Shown piece after piece: positions 20,485 to 29,002 of a DNA stretch of 64,000 nt. The notes under the pieces are model-generated. The model was not told the DNA's origin. It ran no database searches and was given only the letters and a program-made list of their open reading frames with translations. The stretch covers positions 1 to 64,000 of the forward strand of contig NZ_JABAHI010000007.1 in the NCBI RefSeq assembly GCF_012584445.1, given 5' to 3'. Position numbers and translations under genes: made by a program. Source of the stretch: Olsenella sp. KGMB02461. GTDB lineage: Bacteria; Actinomycetota; Coriobacteriia; Coriobacteriales; Atopobiaceae. The stretch's first letter is position 1, and the number at the start of each line of letters is the position of its first letter.

Positions 20485-21636
20485 TTATCGTTCACCCTCT
20501 CGAACCGCTATTAGCACACGAGGCCTACCGGTAAGGTCTGGACGTATCTCCACATGAGCCCAACCCTTTTGGTCCTGCGCTAAAGCTGCCGCAGCGTCGA
20601 GGGAATCTTCAAAGAGCTCCACGCATAGCATTCCTTCTGGTGCCAACCATTGAGGAGCACCTTCGAGCAAACGGCGAAATAGGTCGAGACCATCCTTGCC
20701 ACCATCGAGTGCGAGACCCGGCTCATAGCCCACCACTTCTTGAGGCAAGGTGGGCACCACTGCAGAAGGTATATAAGGAGGATTAGACACTATGACGTCT
20801 AACGTACCAGCAAGCTCACCAGGGAGCGCCTCATAGAGATCTCCCTGAGCCGCCACTACACGAGAAGTGAGATTGAGCGCATCACGATTGCGCTCTGTGA
20901 GAGATACTGCTTGCTCAGAAAGATCGCCCTCCCATACCACAGTATCTTCGCGCTCGGACGCAATGGAGAGACCTATGCAGCCCGTTCCACAACAAAGATC
21001 AGCCACCCGCACCTTGAGAGGGCTCACTTTCTCGATATCTAGCTCGTCATTCTTCGAAACATCGGGGGCGTCTGCATCCTCCTCAGAGAAAGACTCGGTC
21101 TCTGAGGCCTGCAAGACTCCTTCGGTTTGAATAGGCACATATTCGACATCCCCATCACTCAAAGAGGAGGTAGGCAATGATGCTAATTTCTGTACTGGAT
21201 CCCTAGCCTCCAGTACATCTTGGGGTTCTAAAGATTCACCTTCTTCTGTAGCCATCTCTGTTTCAGGCAAGAGCGCCCTTCTTTTTGCAGCAGCATCAAC
21301 GCCCTCGAGGGCTGCATCTACCAGTATTTCTGTCTCGGGTCTGGGGATGAGCACCCCTCGCTCGCAGCGAAGGATGATATGGCGAAAAGGGACCTCCCCC
21401 GTCACATACTGCAGTGGCTCACCTGCGCGACGGCGCACTACGCCTTCCCTCATAGCCTTGAGTTCCGCAGGTGTAAGCGGCTGGTCAAAATTGAGATAGA
21501 GCTCCACGCGAGACTTTCCTGTAGCGGCGGACAGCAGCCACTCGGCTGAGAGACGAGGGTGTTCATCGCCGTTGTGCTCCAGGTCATTGCGCGTCCAGTC
21601 CAATATGTCTTTGATGGTCCACACTCTATCTGCCAT
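20485..21636 (-). CDS. prmC: Peptide chain release factor N5-glutamine methyltransferase with acidic insertion
   Basis: PrmC methylates the Gln of the GGQ motif in release factors. The N-terminal helical domain (1-95), the RPETE motif (99-103), the SAM-binding VADLCCGTGCIGLS strand (211-224) and the catalytic NPPY (285-288) are present. The protein is 383 residues against about 280 for the family. The excess is an acidic, Ser/Glu/Asp-rich stretch at about 112-207, inserted between RPETE and the Rossmann fold with no frame break. It looks disordered and may be a flexible loop. It is downstream of prfA, which encodes its substrate, but a terminator separates them. Confidence 0.93.
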   Translation of the reverse strand: MADRVWTIKDILDWTRNDLEHNGDEHPRLSAEWLLSAATGKSRVELYLNFDQPLTPAELKAMREGVVRRRAGEPLQYVTGEVPFRHIILRCERGVLIPRPETEILVDAALEGVDAAAKRRALLPETEMATEEGESLEPQDVLEARDPVQKLASLPTSSLSDGDVEYVPIQTEGVLQASETESFSEEDADAPDVSKNDELDIEKVSPLKVRVADLCCGTGCIGLSIASEREDTVVWEGDLSEQAVSLTERNRDALNLTSRVVAAQGDLYEALPGELAGTLDVIVSNPPYIPSAVVPTLPQEVVGYEPGLALDGGKDGLDLFRRLLEGAPQWLAPEGMLCVELFEDSLDAAAALAQDQKGWAHVEIRPDLTGRPRVLIAVREGER

Positions 21637-21710
21637 AGATCTATTCTCCCTTAGGCCAATCTTTGTCCATCGGCCATCTCAGCGCGCCATTGGCTCAAGG
21701 CTTCTGCCTT

Positions 21711-21755
21711 AAAAAAGATCCTCTCCTCAAGCAACCGCGCTCGATGAGAGGATCT
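21711..21755 (-). terminator. Rho-independent terminator after prfA
   Basis: AGATCCTCTC (21716-21725) pairs perfectly with GAGAGGATCT (21746-21755) around a 20-nt loop. On the minus strand it is followed by six T residues. It lies between the prfA stop and the prmC start, so it should reduce read-through from prfA into prmC. Confidence 0.88.
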
Positions 21756-21787
21756 CACACAGACTGTTGGTGAGCTCGAGGCTCTTA

Positions 21788-22855
21788 TCAGACAGCCTCA
21801 GCCAAACGCTGAGCGCGATCTGCTGCAGCCAAAGCCTCGATCACAGAGGAAAGGGTGTCGCCCAGAAGCACACCGTTGTAAGTGCCGTTAAAGCCAATGC
21901 GATGATCGGTCACACGGTCCTGAGGTTGGTTGTAGGTACGAATCTTCTCAGAACGATTGCCGTGACCAATTTGACTCAGACGCTCAGCCCCCAGCTCGGC
22001 CTGTTGACGCTCAAGCTCCATCTCATAAAGACGGGCGCGCAGCATCTGCATGCAGACCTCGCGATTCTGGATCTGAGAGCGCTGATCTTGGGACTGCACC
22101 ACAGTATTGGTAGGCAAGTGGGTGATGCGGACGGCTGAATAGGTGGTGTTCACGCACTGGCCACCAGGACCGCTGGCGCAATAGGTGTCGATGCGCAGGT
22201 CGCTGGGGTCGATTTGAATATCGATATCGTCAGCTTCAGGGAGCACCGCCACAGTGGCAGTGGAGGTCTGGATGCGCCCCTGGCTCTCGGTCTTGGGAAC
22301 GCGCTGCACGCGGTGGACGCCGCTCTCGTACTTCATGACGGAGTAGACCTTGTCGCCCGTGACCTTGAACTCAATGGTCTTAAAGCCGCCAGCCTCAGAG
22401 GGGCTGCTGGAGAGGATCTCGATCTTCCAGCCGCGCGCCTCGCAGAAGCGCTCATACATCTTGAAAAGGTCGCCGGCAAAGATGGCCGCCTCATCGCCGC
22501 CTACGCCAGCGCGAATCTCAACGATAGTGTCTTTCTCATCGTTGGGATCGCCTGGGATAAGCATGACCTTGATCTCCTCTTCAAGGCCAGGCAATTTGGC
22601 TTCGTTCTCTGCAATGTCTGCCTGCAAAAGCTCGCGAGTCTCTGCATCGTTTTCCTCATGAAGCAGTTCTTTGGCTGCCTCGATGTCGTCCAACGCAGAC
22701 AGGTAGGCTTGGGCCTTCTCGGCAAGCTCGGCTTGGGAGGAGTGCTCCTTGGCAAGGCGCGCATATTCTTGAGGATCGTTATAGACGGCAGGATCGCCGA
22801 GTTTTGCTTCGAGTTCGTGATAGGCTTCGAGCAAGGCCAAGAGACGTTCACGCAT
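21788..22855 (-). CDS. prfA: Peptide chain release factor 1
   Basis: RF1 ends translation at UAA and UAG. The 355-residue protein carries the peptidyl-hydrolysis GGQ in SGPGGQCVNTTYSAV and the codon-reading PxT motif as PKT in RVPKTESQGRIQTS. The N-terminal alpha domain begins RERLLALLEAYHELEAKL. ATG follows AGGAG. The GGQ glutamine is the target of PrmC, encoded next downstream. Confidence 0.97.
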   Translation of the reverse strand: MRERLLALLEAYHELEAKLGDPAVYNDPQEYARLAKEHSSQAELAEKAQAYLSALDDIEAAKELLHEENDAETRELLQADIAENEAKLPGLEEEIKVMLIPGDPNDEKDTIVEIRAGVGGDEAAIFAGDLFKMYERFCEARGWKIEILSSSPSEAGGFKTIEFKVTGDKVYSVMKYESGVHRVQRVPKTESQGRIQTSTATVAVLPEADDIDIQIDPSDLRIDTYCASGPGGQCVNTTYSAVRITHLPTNTVVQSQDQRSQIQNREVCMQMLRARLYEMELERQQAELGAERLSQIGHGNRSEKIRTYNQPQDRVTDHRIGFNGTYNGVLLGDTLSSVIEALAAADRAQRLAEAV

Positions 22856-23111
22856 CCGAGGCTCCTTTGATGACGCGACAGGGCGCCGCGGTAAGTACTG
22901 TTAAGCCTACAGATAATACCACTCGCGCGCAGGGATTATGCACGTCGCGCAAGAGCACAGGATGGTCAAATATCTCTGGAAGGCGGTTTGCCAACTGTGT
23001 ATAGAGAGCGTCCGCAGAAATTCAAGCGCACAGACTGGCTCCATCGGGTAGAAGCCTTCACAATGAGCAATGGCTGTTTTGGGGCCACGACCTGTCAGAG
23101 GAGCATTCACC

Positions 23112-23966
23112 ATGGATCTTGAGATTCACAAGCCGGCGCCACTCAAAATTGGCGACCGCTATCACTACACCCTTTCTAGCTACGATCCGGTGTCCATCAC
23201 TGTGACCGTGAGCCAGGTGACCGATGCCGACATCGACTTTGCCATCGCCGGTATCGCCTCAAGCAACGACAGCAAGCCTGAAGACATCGATGATGCTTGG
23301 GTAGCCGAGCATATCGACGGTGCTTCCACCGTCCAGGAGTTCCGCACTACCTTGCGCAGCCAGCTTGAGGCCATGAACACCCAGTCGGTGGAGCAGTCCA
23401 AGCCCGCGCTCTGCGCCCAACAGCTGGCACTCCGCCTTAATCAGGCAGTTCCTATGGACGAGATCGCCAAGTACCGCAGCGCTCTGGAGCAATCCATGAG
23501 CTTCGAGGCCGCCCAGGCTGGCATGGACCTTGCCACCTACGCCGCTCGCATGGGCATCGACAGCGCCGCAATGGCCGCCATGCTGGACGACCGCGCCGCC
23601 CACGTGGCCGGTGAGCAAGCCGCTCTTTCCGCCTATGCTGCCGAGAAGAAGCTAAAAGTCGCAGACCAGGAAATTCCCGCCCTTCTGGGCCTTAATCCTC
23701 AAGATGGCGAGAAGGTCATCGAGCAGGCTCGCGGCGCCGGACAGCTTGAAGACCTTCGAGCCGATGCCCTCAACATGAAGGCCGCTCGCGTCATCACCAG
23801 CGAATGCAACTGCACCTATAAGCATGAGTCTGCAGAAGAGGCAAAGGCTCGCTCCGAGCAGCTCAAGGCCTTTGCAGAGATGATGCTGGCTCAGCAGGAC
23901 GAAGAAGCCCAGGATGACAAGGGCGGCGACAAAGAGGACAACAAGAGCAACTTCAAGCTGGTGTAA
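23112..23966 (+). CDS. Trigger-factor-like chaperone lacking the ribosome-binding domain
   Basis: A 284-residue acidic, cytoplasmic-looking protein that resembles the C-terminal substrate-binding domain of trigger factor. Matching features are DDAWVAEHIDGASTVQEFRTTLRSQLEA (about 60-87), a Pro-containing helix boundary near 113, the EQ-rich arm, and the AYAAEKKLKVADQEI region (about 174-188). The N-terminal ribosome-docking signature GFRxGKxP is missing and the middle is too short for the PPIase domain. A full trigger factor would be about 430 residues. ATG 23112 follows GAGGAG with an 8-nt spacer; an upstream in-frame start lacks one. The C-terminus is a charged tail. It is a single gene with its own terminator. 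Confidence 0.8.
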   Translation: MDLEIHKPAPLKIGDRYHYTLSSYDPVSITVTVSQVTDADIDFAIAGIASSNDSKPEDIDDAWVAEHIDGASTVQEFRTTLRSQLEAMNTQSVEQSKPALCAQQLALRLNQAVPMDEIAKYRSALEQSMSFEAAQAGMDLATYAARMGIDSAAMAAMLDDRAAHVAGEQAALSAYAAEKKLKVADQEIPALLGLNPQDGEKVIEQARGAGQLEDLRADALNMKAARVITSECNCTYKHESAEEAKARSEQLKAFAEMMLAQQDEEAQDDKGGDKEDNKSNFKLV

Positions 23967-24020
23967 ATCAAGGCGGCCTAAAGCCTGCGCCTTTGATCTA
24001 CCGACTTCGATCTCTACGAA

Positions 24021-24060
24021 AGAAGCCCAAACCCCGAGTAAAGGATTTGGGCTTCTTTTT
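24021..24060 (+). terminator. Rho-independent terminator after the trigger-factor-like gene
   Basis: AGAAGCCCAAA (24021-24031) pairs with TTTGGGCTTCT (24046-24056), followed by a T run. It lies 55 bp past the stop codon on the plus strand. Confidence 0.9.
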
Positions 24061-24116
24061 CTGCCATTGCCTGCGGCGCTTGCACATTAGGCAGGAGCGC
24101 CTAGGAGAATGAGCGC

Positions 24117-24557
24117 TTACTCAGCGTCCTTGGCAGCCTCGGTCTCAGCCTCGGCAACCTCGGCTACAGCCTCGTCGGCAACAGCCTCAGCGGCCTTGGC
24201 GGCAGCCTCGGCCTCAGCCTTCTTGGCGTACTCGGCAGCGCGGGCAGCCTTGGCAGCGGCCTTGGCCTCAGCCTTGGCAGCACGCTCGGCGCGCTGTTGG
24301 GCGTCCTTCTCGGCATTGGCGGCCTTACGGGCAGCAGCCTTGTCCAGCTGGGCCTTGGCGGCGCCGCCAAACTTGTCGGCAAAGCGCTGAACGCGTCCGC
24401 CGGTGTCGACCAGCTTCTGAGTGCCGGTGTAGAAGGGGTGGCACTTGTCGCAAAGATCCAGAGTCATCTCGGGCACGGTGGCGCGGGTGGTCCAGGTGTT
24501 GCCGCAGGAGCAGCGAACGGTGCACTCCATGTACTCAGGATGGATGTTCTTCTTCAT
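24117..24557 (-). CDS. rpmE: Ribosomal protein L31 with long Ala/Glu/Lys-rich C-terminal extension
   Basis: Residues 1-70 are a zinc-type bacterial L31: MKKNIHPEY, then Cys16, Cys18, Cys36 and Cys39 in CSC and CDKC, then [20 protein letters not shown]. The remaining 76 residues are an Ala/Glu/Lys/Arg repeat-like helix ([21 protein letters not shown] and similar), absent from ordinary L31 of about 70 residues. The frame is intact. The Cys4 form is the zinc-containing paralogue normally expressed when zinc is sufficient. ATG follows AGGAG. Confidence 0.93.
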   Translation of the reverse strand: MKKNIHPEYMECTVRCSCGNTWTTRATVPEMTLDLCDKCHPFYTGTQKLVDTGGRVQRFADKFGGAAKAQLDKAAARKAANAEKDAQQRAERAAKAEAKAAAKAARAAEYAKKAEAEAAAKAAEAVADEAVAEVAEAETEAAKDAE

Positions 24558-24576
24558 GCAGGACTCCTTATGGTCT

Positions 24577-24626
24577 GCCCTGGTTTCCGACCAGGGCTAA
24601 GGGGGCGCCCAGGAGCTACCTGGGCG
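24577..24626 (-). ncRNA. Candidate L31 autoregulatory leader
   Basis: Two stable hairpins lie just upstream of the rpmE ribosome site on the minus strand: GCCCTGGT/ACCAGGGC (24577-24597) and CGCCCAGG/CCTGGGCG (24606-24626), separated by 8 nt. L31 genes of several actinobacterial groups, including Coriobacteria, are known to have structured leaders bound by L31. The match here is by position and two-hairpin layout only. The rest of the 303-bp gap to coaX shows no gene. Confidence 0.55.
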
Positions 24627-24860
24627 AAACAGCCTTTGTATGATAGCACGCTTCGCGATGGGCGCTATCACCCTTGGCCCAATATGGAGAGCCGGTGAGC
24701 TCAAGGGGCGCGTGCGCCCTCAAAAGCTGCAGTTTTGCCGCCTGAAGAGACGATGCGAGGGGTTGTTGGACCTCTCTTGCTAGAGTGTGGGCTAGAACAA
24801 TTCCGGCGCGCCGCCCAGAAGCCTGTCGCGGGCCTGAGCGCACTCTGACGAGGTGAACCT

Positions 24861-25640
24861 ATGTTTTTATCGGTAGATGTGGGAAACACTCAAACCACGC
24901 TGGGACTCATTGGCCCCTCGGGAGACGTATGCCAGTGCTGGCGTGCCCAAACCGACAAGCGCGCCACCTCGGACGAGATCTTGATGATCCTCACGAACTT
25001 TTTGGCAGGCCGCGGATACTCCCTGGAGTCTGTGGACGCAGTGGCCGTGGCGTCGGTGGTGCCCTCGCTCCAGCATGCCTGGAACGCCTGTCTGGCGAGG
25101 CTGCAAAAGCCCCACCTCATGGTGGGCACGCTCACAGAGCCGCCCATCCCCATTCGCATGCCCTACCCCACCCAAGTGGGGGCAGACCGCATCGCCAACG
25201 CCATGGAAGCGCTGGCTTGCTATGGAGCTCCGGTGATCGTAGTGGATTTTGGCACCGCCACCAATATCGACGTGGTCGCCTCCGACGGCGCCTTTGTGGG
25301 CGGGGTCATCGCCCCCGGCATCATGCTTTCTGCCGAGGCCCTCTTCCAGCGCGCCTCCAAACTCTCTTCCACCCCTATCGAAGTGCCGCCGCACACCATT
25401 GGCTCCACCTCGGAAGAGGCTCTTCAAAGCGGCATCGTGGTAGGGGCTGCGGCCATGGCAGAGGGCCTTGTGGCTCGCATTCAGGAAGAGCTTGGCGCCC
25501 CTGGCTGCCCGGTGATCGCCACCGGAGGCCTCGCGCGCACCGTCGATGCGGTATGCGCCTGCTTCACCCAGCTCGACCCCCAGCTCACGCTGCGAGGCAT
25601 CCATCGCATCTGGCGCCATTACCGGGGCGAGCAAGGCTAA
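24861..25640 (+). CDS. coaX: Type III pantothenate kinase
   Basis: Phosphorylates pantothenate, the first step of CoA synthesis. The 259-residue ASKHA-fold protein has DVGNTQT (6-12), GADRIANA, VVDFGTATNIDVV and the ATGGLA block. Type III kinases are not feedback-inhibited by CoA and need a monovalent cation. ATG has a GACGAGGT stretch upstream rather than a strong ribosome site. It converges on birA with a 4-bp overlap of the stop codons. Confidence 0.96.
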   Translation: MFLSVDVGNTQTTLGLIGPSGDVCQCWRAQTDKRATSDEILMILTNFLAGRGYSLESVDAVAVASVVPSLQHAWNACLARLQKPHLMVGTLTEPPIPIRMPYPTQVGADRIANAMEALACYGAPVIVVDFGTATNIDVVASDGAFVGGVIAPGIMLSAEALFQRASKLSSTPIEVPPHTIGSTSEEALQSGIVVGAAAMAEGLVARIQEELGAPGCPVIATGGLARTVDAVCACFTQLDPQLTLRGIHRIWRHYRGEQG

Positions 25641-26476
25641 ACTGCCGAGAAGCCCTCCCCTCCCGCACGCCCTTGCGCCTCAGGCTCGCATTCTTGAGCC
25701 ACCGGCCGCAATGAAGCTTGCTCGAAGGAGAGCTCGCGTTCCTGGCCGTCGGCGCCAACGACAGTGATGCGGCCCCAGCCGTCGATGCCGGCCAGAAGGC
25801 CCTCGGCGGCCACCCGGCCATCGGGCAAAAGCGCCCGCACCGGCTGTCCCATGAGGGGCATCTCATCAAACCAGGCAGAAAGAATGGGACCCAATGGACC
25901 CGCAGCGCCCGCACCCTGACCGACGGCGGCGCCCCAACGCCCGCATTCTGCCTCCATCGCAGCGCAGAGGTCCTGGCCTAGACGGGCGCATTTCTGGGCA
26001 TCTTGGGCAAGCTCCGGCAAGAACGCCTCCAGCGTCGCCGCAGGGCGAGGCTCTGGGGAGCCGCAGCTGGCGAAAGAGATAGGAGCATCGGCCACGTTGA
26101 GCATGACGGCGGCAGCCACGAAGACCCCGTCGCCATAGCCTGCCTCGCACACCACAGATCCCAACTTGGCGCCCTCTGTCACGATGTCGTTGGGCCAGGC
26201 CAGCGCACAGGGCACGCCGGCGGCTTTAAGCGCTCGCACGCAGGCGTAGCCGCAGACCGGGGCAAGGCCGGTGAGCAGGCCCATGGGAGCCTGGGGGCGC
26301 AAAAGGACGCCGGCGGCCAACGGCGATCCGGCATCGAGCCAAAGGCGGCCCTGACGGCCTCGTCCCTGGGACTGAGCTCCCACCACACTAAAGGTACCTG
26401 CGGGTTTACCCTCTCGGCCCAGGGTTTTGATGTCGTCCAGGATCGATGTGGCCTCAGGTAGCCAAGAACACTGCAT
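25637..26476 (-). CDS. birA: Biotin--[acetyl-CoA-carboxylase] ligase (BirA, no DNA-binding domain)
   Basis: Attaches biotin to carboxylase carrier domains through biotinyl-AMP. The 279-residue protein has the GRGRQGRLW biotin/ATP loop, WPNDI, and KLGSVVCEA with the catalytic Lys. The usual GIGINV strand is altered to AAVMLNV. A C-terminal SH3-like domain covers about 210-270. There is no N-terminal helix-turn-helix, so it is not the repressor type. It is the third gene after folE and folP-folK and ends over the coaX stop. Confidence 0.9.
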   Translation of the reverse strand: MQCSWLPEATSILDDIKTLGREGKPAGTFSVVGAQSQGRGRQGRLWLDAGSPLAAGVLLRPQAPMGLLTGLAPVCGYACVRALKAAGVPCALAWPNDIVTEGAKLGSVVCEAGYGDGVFVAAAVMLNVADAPISFASCGSPEPRPAATLEAFLPELAQDAQKCARLGQDLCAAMEAECGRWGAAVGQGAGAAGPLGPILSAWFDEMPLMGQPVRALLPDGRVAAEGLLAGIDGWGRITVVGADGQERELSFEQASLRPVAQECEPEAQGRAGGEGFSAV

Positions 26477-26512
26477 GATTTCCTTCTTTATCTCGCTGCC
26501 AACCTAGGGCCG

Positions 26513-28159
26513 CTACCAATCGATGGGGCCTAGCTGGGCGCGTACGATGCCCACGCGCTCCTCGCGGGGCTTCACCGCCACGCCGGCGTGGCGCAGATAG
26601 CGGGCCGGGTCTCGCACCAGGTCCTCCATGGGGACCAAGACAAAGTCGCGCTCGGTGAGGCCGGGATGGGGCAGCCTCAGGCGGCTGCCGCCGTGGGTCT
26701 CGCCCTCCATGAACACCAGGTCGCAGTCGATGGTGCGCGGCCCATGGCCCTCCTCCCCCGGCACGCGTGTGCGGCCCAGGGCGTCCTCGATGGCCAGCAA
26801 GTGGCCAAGAAGGACTTCCGGCGCCAGCTCGGTGCGTATCTCTGCTACCGCGTTGGCCACAGGGGTCGCGATGCCATAGGCCGGGTCGGACTCGTAGGCG
26901 CGGCTCACCGCCACCACGCAGGTGAGCGGGATCTCGTTGATGAGGGCCACGGCGCGGGCCAGATAGCCCAAGCGATCGCCCACGTTGGAGCCCAACGCCA
27001 CAAAGGCGCGCGTCTGAGCGGGATGGGCGATGGTCCAAAAGCCGTTCAAGGCCTCAGCCGTGTGAGCCACGTCGTGCACGCGCAGGATGCGGGCGCCGGC
27101 GGCAGCGGCGGCCAGCGCTGCGCCGATGGTGGCGGCGTCGCGCTGGGCAGCCTCCTCCACGCCGGAGATGGCCCCCACAAAGCGCTTGCGGGAGATGGCG
27201 CAGCAAATGGGATAGCCCATGGACGCCATCTGAGCAGTAGCCCGCTGGATGACCACGTCTTCGTCGGCCAGCTTGCCAAAGCCGGGGCCGGGATCCAACG
27301 CGATGCGGTCGTGAGCCACGCCGGCGCGCATGAGAGTGCGGGCCTGATCGCCCAAAAAGCCCATGATGCGGCGCATGATAGGCGCGCTCTCGGGCAGCGT
27401 GAAGCGGCGATGGGAACCAGAGGACAGGCGCACGGTAGGGCTGCTGTACCCTCGGGCGCTGCGACGCATGACCTCATCCAGACGGCTGGCCGCAGAACCT
27501 GCAGGGCCGGTGGCGCCCTCGGGCACGGAGGCTGGGGCGACCTCGCCAGAAGCAGCGCCTTCCTGGGCCGCAGCTTCGTCGCCGGCTGCATCCTCAGACG
27601 CTCCAGCGGCAGAAGGCTCACCGGCGGCGGGGGCGGGTTTCTCGGCAGCTTCTTGGGCCCGAGCGCGAGGGTCGGAGTCTAAGAGCACGGACTTGCGCTG
27701 GGGATGGTCGGAGACCTCGCCTGCATGGACTACCACCAAACCGCAGTTGGAGCCGGTGGCCACAGAGACCATGGCGGGGTCGGTAAAACCGGTGACGTCG
27801 TTGACGATGCGCGCCCCCATGCGCAGGGCCATGGCGGCCACCGAGGCATGGCGGGTGTCCACCGAGACCAGGGCCCCCGCCCGCGCCAGCTCGCGGATGA
27901 CAGGCAGGACGCGGCGAGCCTCTTCGTCGGGGTCTACGGGCACAAAGCCGGGGCGTGTGGACTCGCCGCCCACGTCCACGATGTCTGCGCCTTGGTCCAA
28001 AAGCTCCAGGCCGCGGGCGACGGCCAGGTCGGGATCGAAGTTCTGGCCGCCGTCGGAGAACGAGTCCGGCGTCACATTGAGCACGCCCATGATGCGCGGG
28101 CGGGCCAGCGACAGCTCGCGGTCGCCGCACTGCCAGGTGGCAAAGTCCTCTCTAAGCAT
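26513..28159 (-). CDS. folP: FolP-FolK fusion: dihydropteroate synthase + HPPK, with a large linker insertion
   Basis: One 548-residue protein carries two folate enzymes. Residues 20-380 are DHPS: GVLNVTPDSFSDGG (25-38), GGESTRPG (64-71), VSVDTR, NDVTGF, DPGPGFGK (289-296), SRKRF (323-327) and RVHDV. Residues about 385-535 are HPPK: FVALGSNVGDR, the SRAYESDPAYG loop, and GPRTIDCDLVF. Within the DHPS barrel, about 156-262 is an Ala/Pro/Glu/Gly-rich insertion lying after strand VVVHAG and before the MGFLGDQ helix. The order FolP-FolK is opposite to the eukaryotic FolK-FolP fusion. It is 9 bp downstream of folE and followed by birA. Confidence 0.94.
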   Translation of the reverse strand: MLREDFATWQCGDRELSLARPRIMGVLNVTPDSFSDGGQNFDPDLAVARGLELLDQGADIVDVGGESTRPGFVPVDPDEEARRVLPVIRELARAGALVSVDTRHASVAAMALRMGARIVNDVTGFTDPAMVSVATGSNCGLVVVHAGEVSDHPQRKSVLLDSDPRARAQEAAEKPAPAAGEPSAAGASEDAAGDEAAAQEGAASGEVAPASVPEGATGPAGSAASRLDEVMRRSARGYSSPTVRLSSGSHRRFTLPESAPIMRRIMGFLGDQARTLMRAGVAHDRIALDPGPGFGKLADEDVVIQRATAQMASMGYPICCAISRKRFVGAISGVEEAAQRDAATIGAALAAAAAGARILRVHDVAHTAEALNGFWTIAHPAQTRAFVALGSNVGDRLGYLARAVALINEIPLTCVVAVSRAYESDPAYGIATPVANAVAEIRTELAPEVLLGHLLAIEDALGRTRVPGEEGHGPRTIDCDLVFMEGETHGGSRLRLPHPGLTERDFVLVPMEDLVRDPARYLRHAGVAVKPREERVGIVRAQLGPIDW

Positions 28160-28168
28160 GGCGCCTCC

Positions 28169-28759
28169 TTACGCGTGGGTGCCGTCGAAGATGAGCTTCA
28201 AAGCCTCGGCGCGGGTGGTGGGGTTCTTGGCAAAGCAGCCCCTCACCGCCGAGGTGGTGGTGCGCGCCCCGGGCTTCCTTACCCCGCGCATGGTCATGCA
28301 CAGATGCTCGGCCTCCATGACGACCACCACGCCGCGGGGCTCGAGGTTTTCCACGATGGCGTCGGCCACCTGGGCGCATAGGCGCTCCTGCAGCTGCGGG
28401 CGCCTCGCATAGAGCTCCACCGCTCGGGCCAGCTTGGAGATGCCGCAGACCCGGCCGTCGTCGCCGGGGATGTAGGCGATGTGGGCCACGCCAAAAAAGG
28501 GCAGCAAGTGATGCTCGCACAGGGAGTAAAAGGCGATGTCGCGCACGATGACCACGTCGTGGCACTCTGCGTCGAAGGTCACCGAGAAAAGCTCGGCGGC
28601 ATCGCGCCCAAGCCCTCCGCAGCACTCCTCCATAGCCCGAGCCACGCGCGCCGGCGTGTCTTTGAGCCCCTCGCGCTCGGGGTCCTCGCCCATGCCCTCA
28701 AGCATCAGGCGCACCCCTGCCTCGATCTTTGCCCGATCCATACCGTGCTCGGCCGCCAT
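28169..28759 (-). CDS. folE: GTP cyclohydrolase I
   Basis: Converts GTP to dihydroneopterin triphosphate, the first step of folate synthesis. From ATG 28759, behind GGAGGAGGG, it is 196 residues, the usual length. The longer open frame upstream encodes an Arg-run with no family match. Zinc ligands are visible in [13 protein letters not shown] and in [20 protein letters not shown] and the SAVRGCF C-terminus also fit. It heads the folE-folPK-birA unit. Confidence 0.97.
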   Translation of the reverse strand: MAAEHGMDRAKIEAGVRLMLEGMGEDPEREGLKDTPARVARAMEECCGGLGRDAAELFSVTFDAECHDVVIVRDIAFYSLCEHHLLPFFGVAHIAYIPGDDGRVCGISKLARAVELYARRPQLQERLCAQVADAIVENLEPRGVVVVMEAEHLCMTMRGVRKPGARTTTSAVRGCFAKNPTTRAEALKLIFDGTHA

Positions 28760-29002
28760 GGCCCTCCTCCGTCTACGGCGGGGCCCGCAGGCCCACGCAC
28801 TCTGAATGCCGCCTTCCCTGCCTGCTATGGGCCGCAGGTTTGGGAAATGGCGCTGCTCGTGATCTTTCAAATTGTAGCCTAGGGCAAAAAATGATATTCG
28901 CACCCCCAGGCTGCCGAGAAACCCTCAGCCTTCCGGGTTGGGCCTCTCCTGCGGGCTCTGGCTCGCGTCGCCTAGGAGTAACACGAGCCCCCGAGAGAAT
29001 CC

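Noticed and set aside
24117-24390. Repetitive GCAGCC-like DNA in rpmE taken as a simple-sequence repeat or CRISPR-like array
   Set aside because: It is irregular and explained by Ala/Glu/Lys codons of the L31 tail; there are no spaced identical repeats. No CRISPR array was seen in the window.
28760-28903. N-terminal extension of FolE containing an Arg run
   Set aside because: GGAGGAGGG precedes the internal ATG at 28759 and the extension has no family similarity.
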